A stretch of 31,521 nt of DNA. It comes from Dimargaris cristalligena (taxonomy: Eukaryota > Kickxellomycota > Dimargaritomycetes > Dimargaritales > Dimargaritaceae). Shown piece by piece: positions 20,501 through 31,100 of this stretch; position 1 is the first letter of the stretch; each line of letters starts with the position of its first letter. The translations under genes were made by a program, and so were the position numbers. The stretch spans positions 1 through 31,521 of the forward strand of contig JANBQC010000321.1 of assembly GCA_027576995.1 (NCBI GenBank), in the 5' to 3' direction. The notes beneath the pieces were generated by a model. It was given only the letters and a program-made list of their open reading frames with translations, had not been told where the DNA came from and searched no databases.

Positions 20501-21859
20501 GCCACTACACCGCTCTACCCAACCCTTTCGATCCACCACCAGACATCGCAACACACCCCGCTGACCGCCACAGTACCCTATAGCCCAAGTACCCCACTGG
20601 CTAGTTTGGATTATGCCCGGCGACCCTCGCTCTCGGGACCACATTATCCATCGTCGGGTTTTCATAATGCGGTACCATATGTACTACCCCCCATGCACCC
20701 AAGCGGACTCGCTTCGCCTTCGATGGGAGGGTTTCCGGGAGGGCACTCGGTAGCGTCCGGGGGTGCCTATGCTCCCACCGGGTTTCGGCAACCCACGACC
20801 CTGGGCAGTAGTCGCAATATCTACCCAGTGGTCAATGGCACCGGGGATCAGACCGGATCCGTGGTCTCCACGCCAACTTCCACTTACCCGCCTGGCTCTA
20901 CGATTGGCCATGATTCGAACGATGTAAATCGAGGCTACCCCTCTAACAGTATGGCCAATCCCTCCGTAAGTAGTAGTAGTAGTAGTGCTTATCCGGTTGC
21001 CAGCCCTCGGGCCCTGCCTTATGGTTACCCCCCGGGTGGCACTATGGGGCCGGCTAAGCCCCTCCCCCAATTGCCCACGGCATCCAAGGATCACAGCGGG
21101 GTTCTCTCACCTGTTGCCCGGTTTCAGCAACCCAACGTGCGGCGGTCACTCATCGGACAATCCCTGCAGCGGGTCAACCGACCGTCCCCGCTTGCCAATC
21201 TAACCAGCTCTGCCCTGTCCGAGTACGGCCACCCGTCAGCTGCAGGTAGTGGTCCGACTAGGTGGAGCCGAACTACACCGGCCGCCCAGCCTGTAAACTC
21301 CTCGGGCAACGGCACTACTGCGCCGTTGCGTTCGAATAATATGCCTGACCCGGTACCGGCGGGTCACCATTATATCACCCATATGCCCCCGAACCTCGCC
21401 GACCCCTCCTCGGCTCGCCCCGGCCCATACGAATACGCTGCACCCACTACCCCGGCAGAATGTAATCAGCTACCCCGGCCCCGAATTTACGGCACTGACT
21501 CTAATAATCGACTGCCCGCAACGGCGACCCACCCGGGTCATTTGTACACTCCGGGGTATGCTTCAAATTCGGTACCCACTACTCCTCACTATCTGTATCC
21601 ATCCAATTGGAATCCAGCCGGGGAAGGGGAGGGGGTTTTCGATTTAGCTACGGGACCTCCCTCTCAAATGGGCAGCAACCGGGGGAATTTAGCCTATGGT
21701 GGTGGTGCCCCATCGACCGTTGATCCCGAACACGGTGGGCTTGACACTCCTCTGGCGCTACTGGCATCGACCGCGGACTATTCTGTGTCCCACCGGACTA
21801 TCTCTGGTAGTTCTGCTGATACCCATCATTCCAACCCAATGGATCGCTACCTCCAGTAG
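17504..21859 (+). CDS. LAMMER-family dual-specificity protein kinase (CLK/Lkh1/Kns1 type)
   Basis: There are three exons: 17504-17987, 18221-19234 and 19419-21859, giving 1312 residues. Both splices keep frame. The kinase domain spans about residues 385-705: GQGTFGRV loop from Gly391, Lys413 in CAIKII, catalytic HTDLKPEN (Asp510), DFG (Asp548), APE, and the diagnostic EHLAMMERVLG at 609-619. LAMMER kinases phosphorylate SR-type splicing factors and, in yeasts, control aggregation, stress responses and Pol III. The N-terminus is Ser/Thr/Pro-rich; residues ~200-212 hold an AT-hook-like KRGRPVG next to other basic patches, consistent with a nuclear location. A 607-residue tail rich in Ser, Pro, Gly, Tyr and Thr follows the domain, unusual because these kinases normally end near it. 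The start is the less sure part: the frame is open further upstream, and an exon could join at an acceptor near 17436; ATG 17510 has better context. Confidence 0.92.
17988..18220 (+). other. Kinase intron 1
   Basis: The donor is TCAG/GTAAGT. TACTAA at 18181-18186 is a good branch site, and the acceptor ATTAG ends at 18220. Joining gives a GAA codon (phase 1) and continues the downstream frame. At 233 nt it is long for a fungal intron. An acceptor-like TTTAG near 18030 is an alternative that would shift frame. Confidence 0.75.
19235..19418 (+). other. Kinase intron 2
   Basis: The donor GTAAGT lies inside the kinase domain and the acceptor CCCTCCCTCAG ends at 19418 (184 nt, phase 1). Splicing joins IRAVS to FLHRLNLIHTDLKPEN, exactly as in LAMMER kinases, so this intron is well supported. 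Confidence 0.95.
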
Positions 21860-24211
21860 AACGGCGGGGAACCCCCCACTCATTACGCCAAATAGCACTT
21901 GGCCCTTCTCTTCCTTACCCCTCGCCTTGCCATATACATTTCTCGCCCATTTGCTATCAAATTGTTTCCCCGGTTTCTGTTTTTCTATAATATTTTTTAG
22001 TTCACACCCTCACTCTCGATATTTTCCCATTTTATTGTCATTGCATAGTTTTTACCGTCATGATGTATCTTTGCATTGCCAAGGGCGACAATTCGTATAG
22101 TATCCCCCTGCCATATTTCGTATTTATCCATTCTTTTTAGTATTGAAGTAAGAACCATATCCCAATGACTGGCTGTACTATTTTAACTGCGACTATGGGG
22201 AGTCTGATGCGAGCACTGTTTTGATAATGATATGCCACCGCTCAAGTCATTCCCCGAATCTAATACCACTGGGCTCTTAACCTTCACACCCCACCCCACA
22301 TTATTCTATTTTTATTGTGGTATCTTGAAAAATACTAATAATACCACTTTAGACTGTCTTATCCTTGTTAGTTCCGTCATACCCCCAAGCTATATGGTTT
22401 AATATAGGGGGGAATTGCCGTTTGTGGTGCTAAACTATGATTATCGTATATTTATTTTTAATTTTCGGCCAATATGATTTATACCCACTCTTTTAACTAT
22501 AAATATCATTTTACTTTTCCTTTTGTGGTCCGACGGCTGATACTACTAGGGGTACCGATGGTACTTGATTCAACTACAATAGCAAGGCTATCGAGATGGT
22601 GGGTATGACTTTACTGCCCTAGTTTTCCTACTTATGGTCATTTCCGAATAGACGCGATGATAGGCCGCTGAGATGAAATGCAGCTGTATTATGTGGTGCG
22701 CGGTGGTATGCTTTGAGTCGACTTTATTCGGTCGAAAGGTGCGATAATCCGACAATGCCATCTCACTCCTGCCTAGATGACGGAACCAATCGGGTCGTAA
22801 ATTCTGAATATCATTCATTGCATGTAAGTGGCCGCGACTCTATCAGGTAAACTCGATGAAAAATTGGTGTGGCGATTTAAGAGTCCAGACCAGTAGTTGG
22901 TAAGTTAGCCATGCCTCTCCCTATATTACCTCGATTGGTGGAATATTTTATTGTTGCACCTCTCTACCAGTAATCCTTCGGAACTAGGACCATTCTATTG
23001 ATACTACTGGACTAGGAAGGCTTAGAATGTGTTGCGTATGTTACACTTGCTCCTAATATATCGGTAGGATTGACCTTAACGGCTGGGTTCGCTTTTAAAT
23101 TTGTCATCTGGTGGTATTTATAGTGTAGGTGAGGGCGGCTATTAGTCAGCCCATCTACGACCATACTAAATCGGACTTCTTAGTGCTGTGGGGATTCATG
23201 GCCAATAAGGTACATTGCATTTGTGTGTGGACTCATGTTTCTAAAGGTGTGGTGTTGCTGTTAAGAAGGGAAAAACACGCGCAGCTTAAAAATCACCCAA
23301 ATCCAAGAGGGCTTCAACGGTCTATCCAGCAGTGTCTAATTAGAAGAGAAAGGTGAGATTGGACAATACATTTGATCCGGTGGATACAGATGGGGGGGGG
23401 TATGTGGTTTATAGTTGCCGTGCATGGGTTAGCCTTCTTAGGAGCAGTATAGCTTCTGCAGGCTGCTGACGTTAGCCACCAGCTGGCAATACATTGAAGG
23501 GTATGTTCAATAATAAACGAGGGGGGGGATGTAATACCCGCGATGAATAGAAGAGATAGCCGCCACTTACGGCTGGTCTGTTGTAGTCTATCCAAGCAGC
23601 CTCGGAATTGAGGCTAAGGTTCTCGGCTCCTGGATGTGGGTGTGATTTATCTATTTGACGCCTATGTTTATTAGCCGTGGTTGTGCATCATAGGCATAGC
23701 TGCCCTCCCCTACTTAATCGCCATTCCTCTTCCTCTCCTCCTTATTGCCTCTCTCTCTCTCTCTCCTGGGCACCCACTAGTAGTCCCTGCCACTTCGCTT
23801 TTTAGTTGGTAATAAGGCTGACCAATAGCCCCCCTCTCTACCCTCCTGCCCCTCCTTTATTGAATAGACCCTTATTTCCGCTATTGGGTTCCGCATTTCC
23901 CTTCTTATACACCCACTATTATAGTTCTAGAGGGTTTTGCTCTTTACTCGCCATCCCCCCCCTGGTCGGTTACCCTTCTTACTTTGGCAACAGCTAGCTC
24001 GTTGGCCAATTTGAGTACCCGAACGAACCACAGCGGCCGTCAATAGTCTCCTAAACTAGGCAACCCTACTTGCCTTTTCGGGCCACCCCCCACACTCTCA
24101 CCCGACGACCCTCCTCAACCTAATTACCACCACTGCTCCTATACCCCTCGCCCAGCCCATACTCCAGGCCGTTCCCCCTTCCGCCTAGCCTACTCCTGAA
24201 CCACCCAAAAC
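21860..24211. other. Intergenic stretch between kinase and MATE genes
   Basis: The first ~200 bp are pyrimidine-rich and probably the kinase 3' untranslated region. The middle is AT-rich without coding signal. From about 23700 to 24211 the plus strand becomes C/T-rich, with a (CT)n tract at 23749-23765, which I read as the promoter and leader of the MATE gene. I see no TATA box there and no RNA gene. Confidence 0.5.
23749..23765. repeat. (CT)n microsatellite in MATE gene promoter/leader
   Basis: A sense-strand CT run lies about 447 bp upstream of the MATE start codon, mirroring the sense CT tract about 473 bp upstream of the S9 hydrolase gene. Confidence 0.8.
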
Positions 24212-25999
24212 ATGTCGCCAGCCGACGACCCCCAGGCCCGGGAACCCGCTTCTTCCGGCACCCCGTCCATATCCGAGTCGACGAGTGAGGGTGGTAAGCA
24301 CATCACGCCAAAAGACACCCTGGGTCTTGGCTCCGGCCTGATTCCCGCCTCGCTTACCCTGGGTTTTGACTCGTCTTCTCTAGCCACCCCCACTGAATCC
24401 CTACTTGACCCGTACGTTGGGGGTGAGGTCGAAGAGGGACTATCGTCCGGTCGGCGGGGTATTCGGGGTGCCGACGGCCCGCATACGGAGACCGACCCCC
24501 TTTTGGATAGCCATTCCTCCGTTCCCCATGGGGGCCGCGGGGAAGTGGTCCATATCCACCCTGAGCGCGACCTCACGGGGGTCTGGTCCTGGCCCGAAGG
24601 ACTCAAGCAACTAACCGCGTTGGCGCGCCTGGCATCACCCATTATGGTGGCCTCGGGTATTCAGAACCTCAACAGTATCGTGGGTATCGTTATTTTGGGT
24701 CATATGGGCACCCTCGAATTGGCCGTGGCCACCCTGGCCCTGACCATCTATTCGTTCTCGGCCATCGCCCCACTCCTCGGCCTCTTAACCGCCCTCGATA
24801 CCCTCTGTAGTCAAGCCTCGACGGGATCGCGCCGGCCCGGCATGCCCGGCATCTACCTCCAGCGCTGCCTCTTGCTCTGCTACTTCAGTTTCATTCCCGC
24901 CATTATCATGTGGTGGAATGTCCGACCCATTCTGACGTATCTACGCATGGACACCGAGGTGGTCAATCTCACTGCTTATTATATCCGATTTTTGATTCCA
25001 CAGACCTTCGTGGCGTGTACCTTTGAAGCCATAAAGAAATTCTACATCGCCCAGGGTCTCCATCGCCCCATCGCCGTCATTCAAATCACCTGTACGCTAG
25101 TGGGCCTGCTGTTTTTCTACATTTTGGCGGTGGCCCCCGTCACATCGGTGGGCATTGTCGGGATTCCCCTGGCCAATTTCTGTTCCTATAGCCTGAATCT
25201 GGGCGTGGCGATTTACTGGCACCAAACCCGCGGCCGTAAGATCGGCTGGGCCGGATTCTCCTGGGAGGCGACGAAGGGATGGGGTCGGGTGGCCCGTTTG
25301 GCCGTCCCGGGTGCCTTCATGGTAAGCACCGAGGTGGTCACGTTTGACCTACTCACCCTAGCCATGTCCTATGTGGGCACCACAGCCTTGGCTGCCCAGT
25401 CCATTTTCATGATTACAATTCAAGGAGTGACGTTGATTCTCATGAGTCTCGGGGTGGTCACGGCTAACCGGGTCGGCAATTTCCTGGGCCTGGCCATGCC
25501 CCATCGGGCCCGTCTGGTGGCCTGGACCGGCCTGGGCAGCGGAATAGCCTGCGGGCTTCTCATGGCGATCGGTTTGGTGGTGGTCCGTAACCATTGGGGG
25601 GCCATCTTCAACAACGACAAACAAGTCCAATTAATCGTGGCGACCGTCATTCCCTTGCTGAGTTTACTCATCGTCAGCCAGGCCCTCAGTCTGCTCTGCA
25701 CCAACATTCTGCGCGGGCAGGGCCGACCCCAGATTGTCGCGGTCATCAACCTCATCGTATACTACGTCATCGTCATTCCCGCCGGGGCAGTCAGCCTGTT
25801 CTACTTTAAATTGGGCATTGTAAGTTTGTGGATGTCCCTCTTGGCGGGCGTGTGGCTGAGTGCCCTGAGCGTGCTGTACGTTGTATTGCGGTCCGATTGG
25901 GACGAGGAAGTAGTGAAGTGCCGCCATCGGCTGGCCCACGATCATCGGCGTTATTTGCGAGAGTCGCCGGAATTATTGAGTGGCTCGGAGGCTGAGTAG
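24212..25999 (+). CDS. MATE family efflux transporter
   Basis: The product is 595 residues in one exon; the ATG at 24212 has A at -3. Residues 1-~130 are a hydrophilic, probably cytosolic, extension. From ~140 on there are about twelve hydrophobic spans in two repeats. Family marks include the LDTLCSQA segment after the second span, and RGQGRPQ in the second half, as in eukaryotic MATE proteins such as yeast Erc1. MATE carriers export organic cations, drugs or metabolites in exchange for H+ or Na+. In the extension, E93-T-D-P-L-L98 fits the acidic dileucine signal [DE]xxxL[LI], which sends fungal proteins to the vacuole by AP-3; vacuolar location is therefore possible, though the plasma membrane is not excluded. 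Substrate unknown. The gene converges with the secreted-protein gene. Confidence 0.95.
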   Translation: MSPADDPQAREPASSGTPSISESTSEGGKHITPKDTLGLGSGLIPASLTLGFDSSSLATPTESLLDPYVGGEVEEGLSSGRRGIRGADGPHTETDPLLDSHSSVPHGGRGEVVHIHPERDLTGVWSWPEGLKQLTALARLASPIMVASGIQNLNSIVGIVILGHMGTLELAVATLALTIYSFSAIAPLLGLLTALDTLCSQASTGSRRPGMPGIYLQRCLLLCYFSFIPAIIMWWNVRPILTYLRMDTEVVNLTAYYIRFLIPQTFVACTFEAIKKFYIAQGLHRPIAVIQITCTLVGLLFFYILAVAPVTSVGIVGIPLANFCSYSLNLGVAIYWHQTRGRKIGWAGFSWEATKGWGRVARLAVPGAFMVSTEVVTFDLLTLAMSYVGTTALAAQSIFMITIQGVTLILMSLGVVTANRVGNFLGLAMPHRARLVAWTGLGSGIACGLLMAIGLVVVRNHWGAIFNNDKQVQLIVATVIPLLSLLIVSQALSLLCTNILRGQGRPQIVAVINLIVYYVIVIPAGAVSLFYFKLGIVSLWMSLLAGVWLSALSVLYVVLRSDWDEEVVKCRHRLAHDHRRYLRESPELLSGSEAE

Positions 26000-26726
26000 A
26001 AGAATATACACTGCCACTCCCCTCATCGCGTCGCGTCATACATGCCCTCCAGTCATCCGGTATAATTTCTTCATAACTGATCCGCCCCACTTGGTCGTGT
26101 ATTTTTATATTGATTTTCCCGGTACTTTTTATTTGTTATTCCCTTCTTGTATTACTGCTCATTGGATACTACTTCTGTATACGGGGTTGGCCTTCACCCT
26201 ACCACATGGTCATTTTGCATCGCTATTTTATTTATAACCACTTTTAACTATTCCTAACCCATACTCGACACCTTTCTTCTGACATATTTGCACACCTAGG
26301 CAAGCAATATTGGACAATATACGGGGTTAATCTTATTGTCAAGGACTGTTATTTCTACACTGAGAAGCATTTTTCAGTATTACTTTTATGCTTATGCATC
26401 GGTTATTTTAAGCGATGAAATCTAACGAGATTTTGCCTGATTTTTAGACCAGCAAAATAATACTGTGTTAAGAATAAAGTAGATATTTTGAACATTGGGA
26501 CATGCTCGATACTATTTTAGTCGAGGAGATAAATATGCTTATGGTTAGGTAAATTGGCGAGAAATACCATTCTTAGCCGCCGTGTATAGCCCATTGGGAG
26601 GGGGGGGATGCCCGCACTAGTTACTGCCGGTGGGCCAAGTGTTTATTTACTTGCCGTAAAGTACAAGCCCCCTGACATTTTACCCTGAGTGTGCCCCATG
26701 CTTCAGGCTATCCCTTTAGCCTTCGC
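26000..26726. other. AT-rich convergent intergenic stretch
   Basis: It holds the 3' ends of two converging genes. AATAAA on the minus strand (plus TTTATT at 26642-26647) lies ~80 nt past the stop of the right-hand gene. On the plus strand AATAAA occurs near 26473, far from the MATE stop. No gene is seen. Confidence 0.5.
26642..26647 (-). terminator. Polyadenylation signal of the secreted-protein gene
   Basis: AATAAA on the minus strand lies about 80 nt downstream of the stop codon at 26727, the expected distance for 3' end formation. Confidence 0.45.
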
Positions 26727-27557
26727 CTAGCCAATTCTGAAGCATTCGTTCAGCTGGTAGGTGGCCGCAGTGTCATCCAGGCTGTTCCGGTCCAGCTGAA
26801 TATAATAAAACCCACCGGGCTGTTCCCGATACTTCGGGGGTAGTTGACCGGCCTCGTAAGCATTAACCGACGCCTCGTCCGAGCAAATAATCACGCGTCG
26901 GAATTGGGGTGTGGATTCGGGTAATGTTTCGGATTTTTTGAGTAACACCCCGTCCGCCGTTCCCTGGCGGTACAGTTCGAACGTCTTCTTTAATCGGCGC
27001 ATCGCCCTAAACATTTGCTTTGGTTTGACTTCAAAAGGTGTGGGGGCAGAGGCAGTAGCAATAGCTATAGTACGCAGACGGAGGGAGGTGCGCGCGGCAC
27101 TTTTTAAATACGAAGCACTAAGCCATTGGGATCGGAGGCGCGAACGACGGCGTTGGGAGATAGGGAAAAGGGCCGTTAGTTGCTCACACAGGTCGCTGTT
27201 AGTCAAGGATGAGTAGTTGTCGTTGTTGTCATCGTCATCGTCATCGTCGTCGTAGCCGTAGTCATCAGTAGAGTAGCTGTAGCTGTAGGTGCTATGGTGG
27301 TCGTCGGGGTAGGTGGGTGAGATGTCTCCCTGCTTTGGTTTATCGGCTTGCCCTAAGGAATTCAGGAAATTAATAAGCGACTGGTTTTGGGTTTCTTTTA
27401 CTTGTTGATAATTGGATAGGGCGTAGAGGTGATGGTCCTTGAGTGTGGTGGGGCCGCTTTTTCCGGCTTGGTCTATATTCCCGGCCAATATTGGAAAAAG
27501 TAAGTATAAAATACACCCAAGAGCAAGGTAAATAAGGGAGCAGCTCGGAGTGTTCAT
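26727..27557 (-). CDS. Secreted protein of unknown function with Asp-rich tract
   Basis: The product is 276 residues in one exon from an ATG at 27557. Residues 1-~26 form a signal peptide (hydrophobic LALGCILYLLFPILAG), with cleavage likely before NID. The mature part has a Tyr/Ser run (~88-96) and a run of eight Asp inside an Asp/Asn/Tyr tract (~98-114), encoded by an imperfect GAT/GAC repeat. A basic segment around 135-160 and a basic FRAMRRLKKTFELYR helix-like stretch follow. The C-terminal ~100 residues look folded, ending with CFRIG. Only three Cys lie in the mature protein, so it is not a typical Cys-rich effector. No further membrane span is seen. I do not recognise the family. It is the gene nearest the right CG-free block, about 600 bp from its edge. 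Confidence 0.78.
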   Translation of the reverse strand: MNTPSCSLIYLALGCILYLLFPILAGNIDQAGKSGPTTLKDHHLYALSNYQQVKETQNQSLINFLNSLGQADKPKQGDISPTYPDDHHSTYSYSYSTDDYGYDDDDDDDDNNDNYSSLTNSDLCEQLTALFPISQRRRSRLRSQWLSASYLKSAARTSLRLRTIAIATASAPTPFEVKPKQMFRAMRRLKKTFELYRQGTADGVLLKKSETLPESTPQFRRVIICSDEASVNAYEAGQLPPKYREQPGGFYYIQLDRNSLDDTAATYQLNECFRIG

Positions 27558-28159
27558 TTTGTTCGATAAACAGGCAAGCGGTATTGCTAATTACTACTAG
27601 GTTGCAATGGGTTGGTAGGTTAGTAAGCCGTGTTATTTTCAGATATAAACGAGATAATGTAACGGTAGGGGGGGATGCGGGTAAAAATGTGCAATAATTG
27701 AATACAGATTTCACAGGGGTCACCCTAGAAGGCGGCACTCTGTTCAAATATATATATCTCGATTGAGGTACAGGAGGGAAATAGGGCGGAGCACCCTTTC
27801 CGATGGGGCTTTGTCTGCCTAATGGGGTATGCTTATTTAAACAGGACCGTTGTGAAAATTTCTCGATACTCTGTAAGTCTTCCAGGTATGACAGGGCTGA
27901 TACTGTAATAGGTATGTGCTACCAGAGGTAACTGCCACCGTACTATAGTGGGCCAGACTGCAGGGATATTCAAAAACCCTGGTGGTCCATAATCTAATTT
28001 TGGTCCATAGCCGCAAAGTGGGGGGAGAGAAGGTATTAATAAAATGCGTGAATTTACCTTGCAAAAAAGAGTCCAAGTAGCCAACTCGGAAATGGTCGGA
28101 GGAAAGAAGATCATCATCATCATCACACTGGAATGGTAAACTGTCATTTAGGCCTACCG
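27558..28159. other. Promoter-side stretch next to the right island edge
   Basis: It probably contains the promoter of the secreted-protein gene, including a TATATATA at about 27747-27758 (minus strand), 190 bp upstream of its ATG. CG dinucleotides are still present; the last is at 28158. No gene is seen. Confidence 0.45.
27747..27758 (-). promoter_or_regulatory. Candidate TATA box of the secreted-protein gene
   Basis: An AT alternation reading TATATATAT on the minus strand lies 190 bp upstream of the start codon. Composition alone could produce it. Confidence 0.35.
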
Positions 28160-31100
28160 TAATAAGTATATTGCAATAAATATATATTTATAAAGTGGGC
28201 CATAATAAAAGCACATGTGCCATGGCTTTACAAAAGAGAAACAAAAAAGACCTTTGGGGAATAAACTCCCCTCCAAGGTTGGAGCAGTCCTACTTCCTCA
28301 ATGTAAAATAAATAAAAAAAGGTTTATTTAAATAGCAGATCTGAATATTCCTGGCCATCTGTGAATATTGGAGCATGGAGGGGATGCATGTGGAACAGCT
28401 AATATATGGGAGGGGCTGGCAGGGCCTAAAAGGATCCCCCAGGGTAGGGGCAAACTGAGGGTAAATTATGGAAATATAAAGTAGTGCAACAGAGATATTC
28501 CTGTGGCTGGGTATGATTCCACATTTGAGTGGAAAAGAGCATTCACCATAACTCCATTGTAGCTCAATACTCCTAGATAAAACTGGTCAAGCCTTTAGCT
28601 AAACAGTGAATCAGTGGCAATATGGTTTACCAGGTCCTTTAACTACCAATTTTAATTCATTCACAGCCCTGATGGCTGACTGGCAGGGTACCTTTAGGGA
28701 GGTTTAGTTTTCATCTAATTGTGAAAAATACTATAGTGAGCTTACCATATTTTTACCTACCTTTATTTTTTATCTATTTTTCACACTTATTGGAAGTACA
28801 CCCCTGATGAGTGAATGAGCCCCTACCCCTACCCCTGATGAGTATAGTCATTTTTCCTCCATTTTCATTAGTATAGTATTTTTTCCATTAGTATATTTTT
28901 ATACCCTTGACTATGATGAACCCCTACCCCTGACTGGACTATACCCCTGTATTCACACTACCCCTGGCCTAACTGCACCCCTGTTCAAAGTATAGTTAAA
29001 AATAGCTTTCTCTTTTTCCCTTCTTCCCTTCTATTATTTCACATTGAATTTATTGGTTACCCAAGTATTACCTATCCTTTCTGATGACTAATATTATTGT
29101 CTGGAAACTCCCTTCCCTTTCCCTTTGCTTAGTCATCCAATCTTCTGGGACCTTCTCTCCCTTTCTCTATTATCCATCTATCTTTTTATTTAGGCTTCCT
29201 CTTTCAATTATAAATACTCCCACTTGCTGCCACCTCTTGGAACAGCAAGTCTATCATCACCTTTCCCTTCTTATCATCTATTTTTCAAATAAAGTTCAGT
29301 TTTCAAGGATTTGAGTTCAGTTCTTTACAGATACAGATGGATACAACAGCCCTGCAAAGTCACTATAAGAAAATAAGGTTAATAAATAGGCTTAAGTGTT
29401 AACAGCTTTCAATAATGTCTGAGGGTAATACTATTAAACTATATTTCATGTTAAGTTCATAACTACTGAATATAGGGTATACACCATTAAGTAGATTAAA
29501 TAAATTAAAACTTCCTGGGCTAGGTCTAACTCCACTAGCTATATAAGAATGACTTCCCTACTTTTCTATCCCTATTCCATTTGAAAGGTCACTCAACTAT
29601 ATAGTAAGGTTACTTAAATAAATGCTGTGAAGAAATTATAAAAAGTTATAGCAATAACTACTCCCAAGTAGTCACCCACCTCAGTACTAAATTAGCTGAT
29701 AGAGACTTTACTTTGCAGATCTAAAGGGATACAGGGCTAAACTCTACATGTGGCCAGCAAGGCCCTGTTACTAAGTAGCAGTGGCCAATGCTTTCTTTTA
29801 TTTGACACCCCCAGGGTGGAGATTTAAAATGCCATATAGGTGCTACTCCTTGCAACCCTGTATAAATAAGAAACTACAATTATTCTCTCTATATGTAGCC
29901 ATAACTAAAAATGTTGTGCAATAATGGGAGAATCATTAAAATAAAAGTTTAAATAATAATAAATGCCTGGTAAAAATTGGTGAAAGAATTGGTTATCTCA
30001 AAGGCAAGAAACAGGGTATTAAAGTCTGCTTTATTAATGATGGGTAATTACCCCTTATTTATATATCAGGAATGAATTAAAGGGGTTAGGGTATTCAGGG
30101 GCAATGGAAAGCAGTAGCTGGTCTTGATACTATTATTGGAATAACCACTGGTGGTCCTGGGTTACTTGATGTTACTGGCTGGTAATATTGGGGACATCAA
30201 TGGTGTTTCTGGTTTTGATTAAGTTCTGAATGTGTTTATTCTAATAAAGTTGGTGGCTTAGCTACTGGGGAAGCCATGTGGATATTTAGTATTTAAGGGT
30301 TAGGGATTCCTGTAGGGCTAGTCCTAAGGATGTCCTGGTAACCTGGGCCTGGGAATAGGTACTATTGAAGTTTGTAGTTCTTGGAGAGGTAGCACAACAA
30401 AAGGTTAAGTAGATATACTATTGCTGGGGTTTACCACTCTTAGTCCATCAAGAGTCCTGAGGATAGGCCACTAACAGCAGACAGGGCTTAGACTCAGCTA
30501 AGTAGGTTTTAGTGTTAGGTGGGGGGCACAGTACCAACTAATAAAGGCTATAAGATGCAGGCATAGGCAAGGGATGTGCAATGGGCACACTTACTAATTA
30601 GTCTAAGGGGGTAAGAATAAGCTGAGGAATTGAACCAGTCCCAATGGGGCCCAGTTATATATATATATATGGGGACAACTCCAGAGGGAGGTCCCTAGAG
30701 AAGGATACCACTAAGACTAGGGTACAATGAATTGGCCAACCAGACAGCCATGAGGACTTAGAAGACTCTGATAGTAGCTAGAAGAGTCTTTAGATTAGCA
30801 CCAGAGTGATTAGTGCAAAATGAGGAGTCTGGAAAGGGAATAGTTATATAATATAGGGTGATCCTATGGTACCAGGGGTGACTATAGGAAGGTTAATATA
30901 GTACTATAAGGCCTAATGGAGATGGATAGTATTGTGTCTGGATTAAGTCAGATTAAAAGGTCTGATACAATATTTTACAATTTACAATTTTTAAATGTAC
31001 AGGTATTATATAGAGTACCAGCTAGTCTAACTTAATAGGAATAAGGCCTTATTAAATAATTCACTTATATTAGGTCTTGTTATTATATATTACCTTCCCA

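Noticed and set aside
6680..23530. Homopolymer C and G tracts (near 6690, 12455, 13953, 23391, 23521)
   Set aside because: Simple low-complexity tracts; no pattern linking them to genes beyond the general strand bias.
30080..30310. TTAGGG words as telomeric repeat
   Set aside because: Only isolated single copies occur, not an array.
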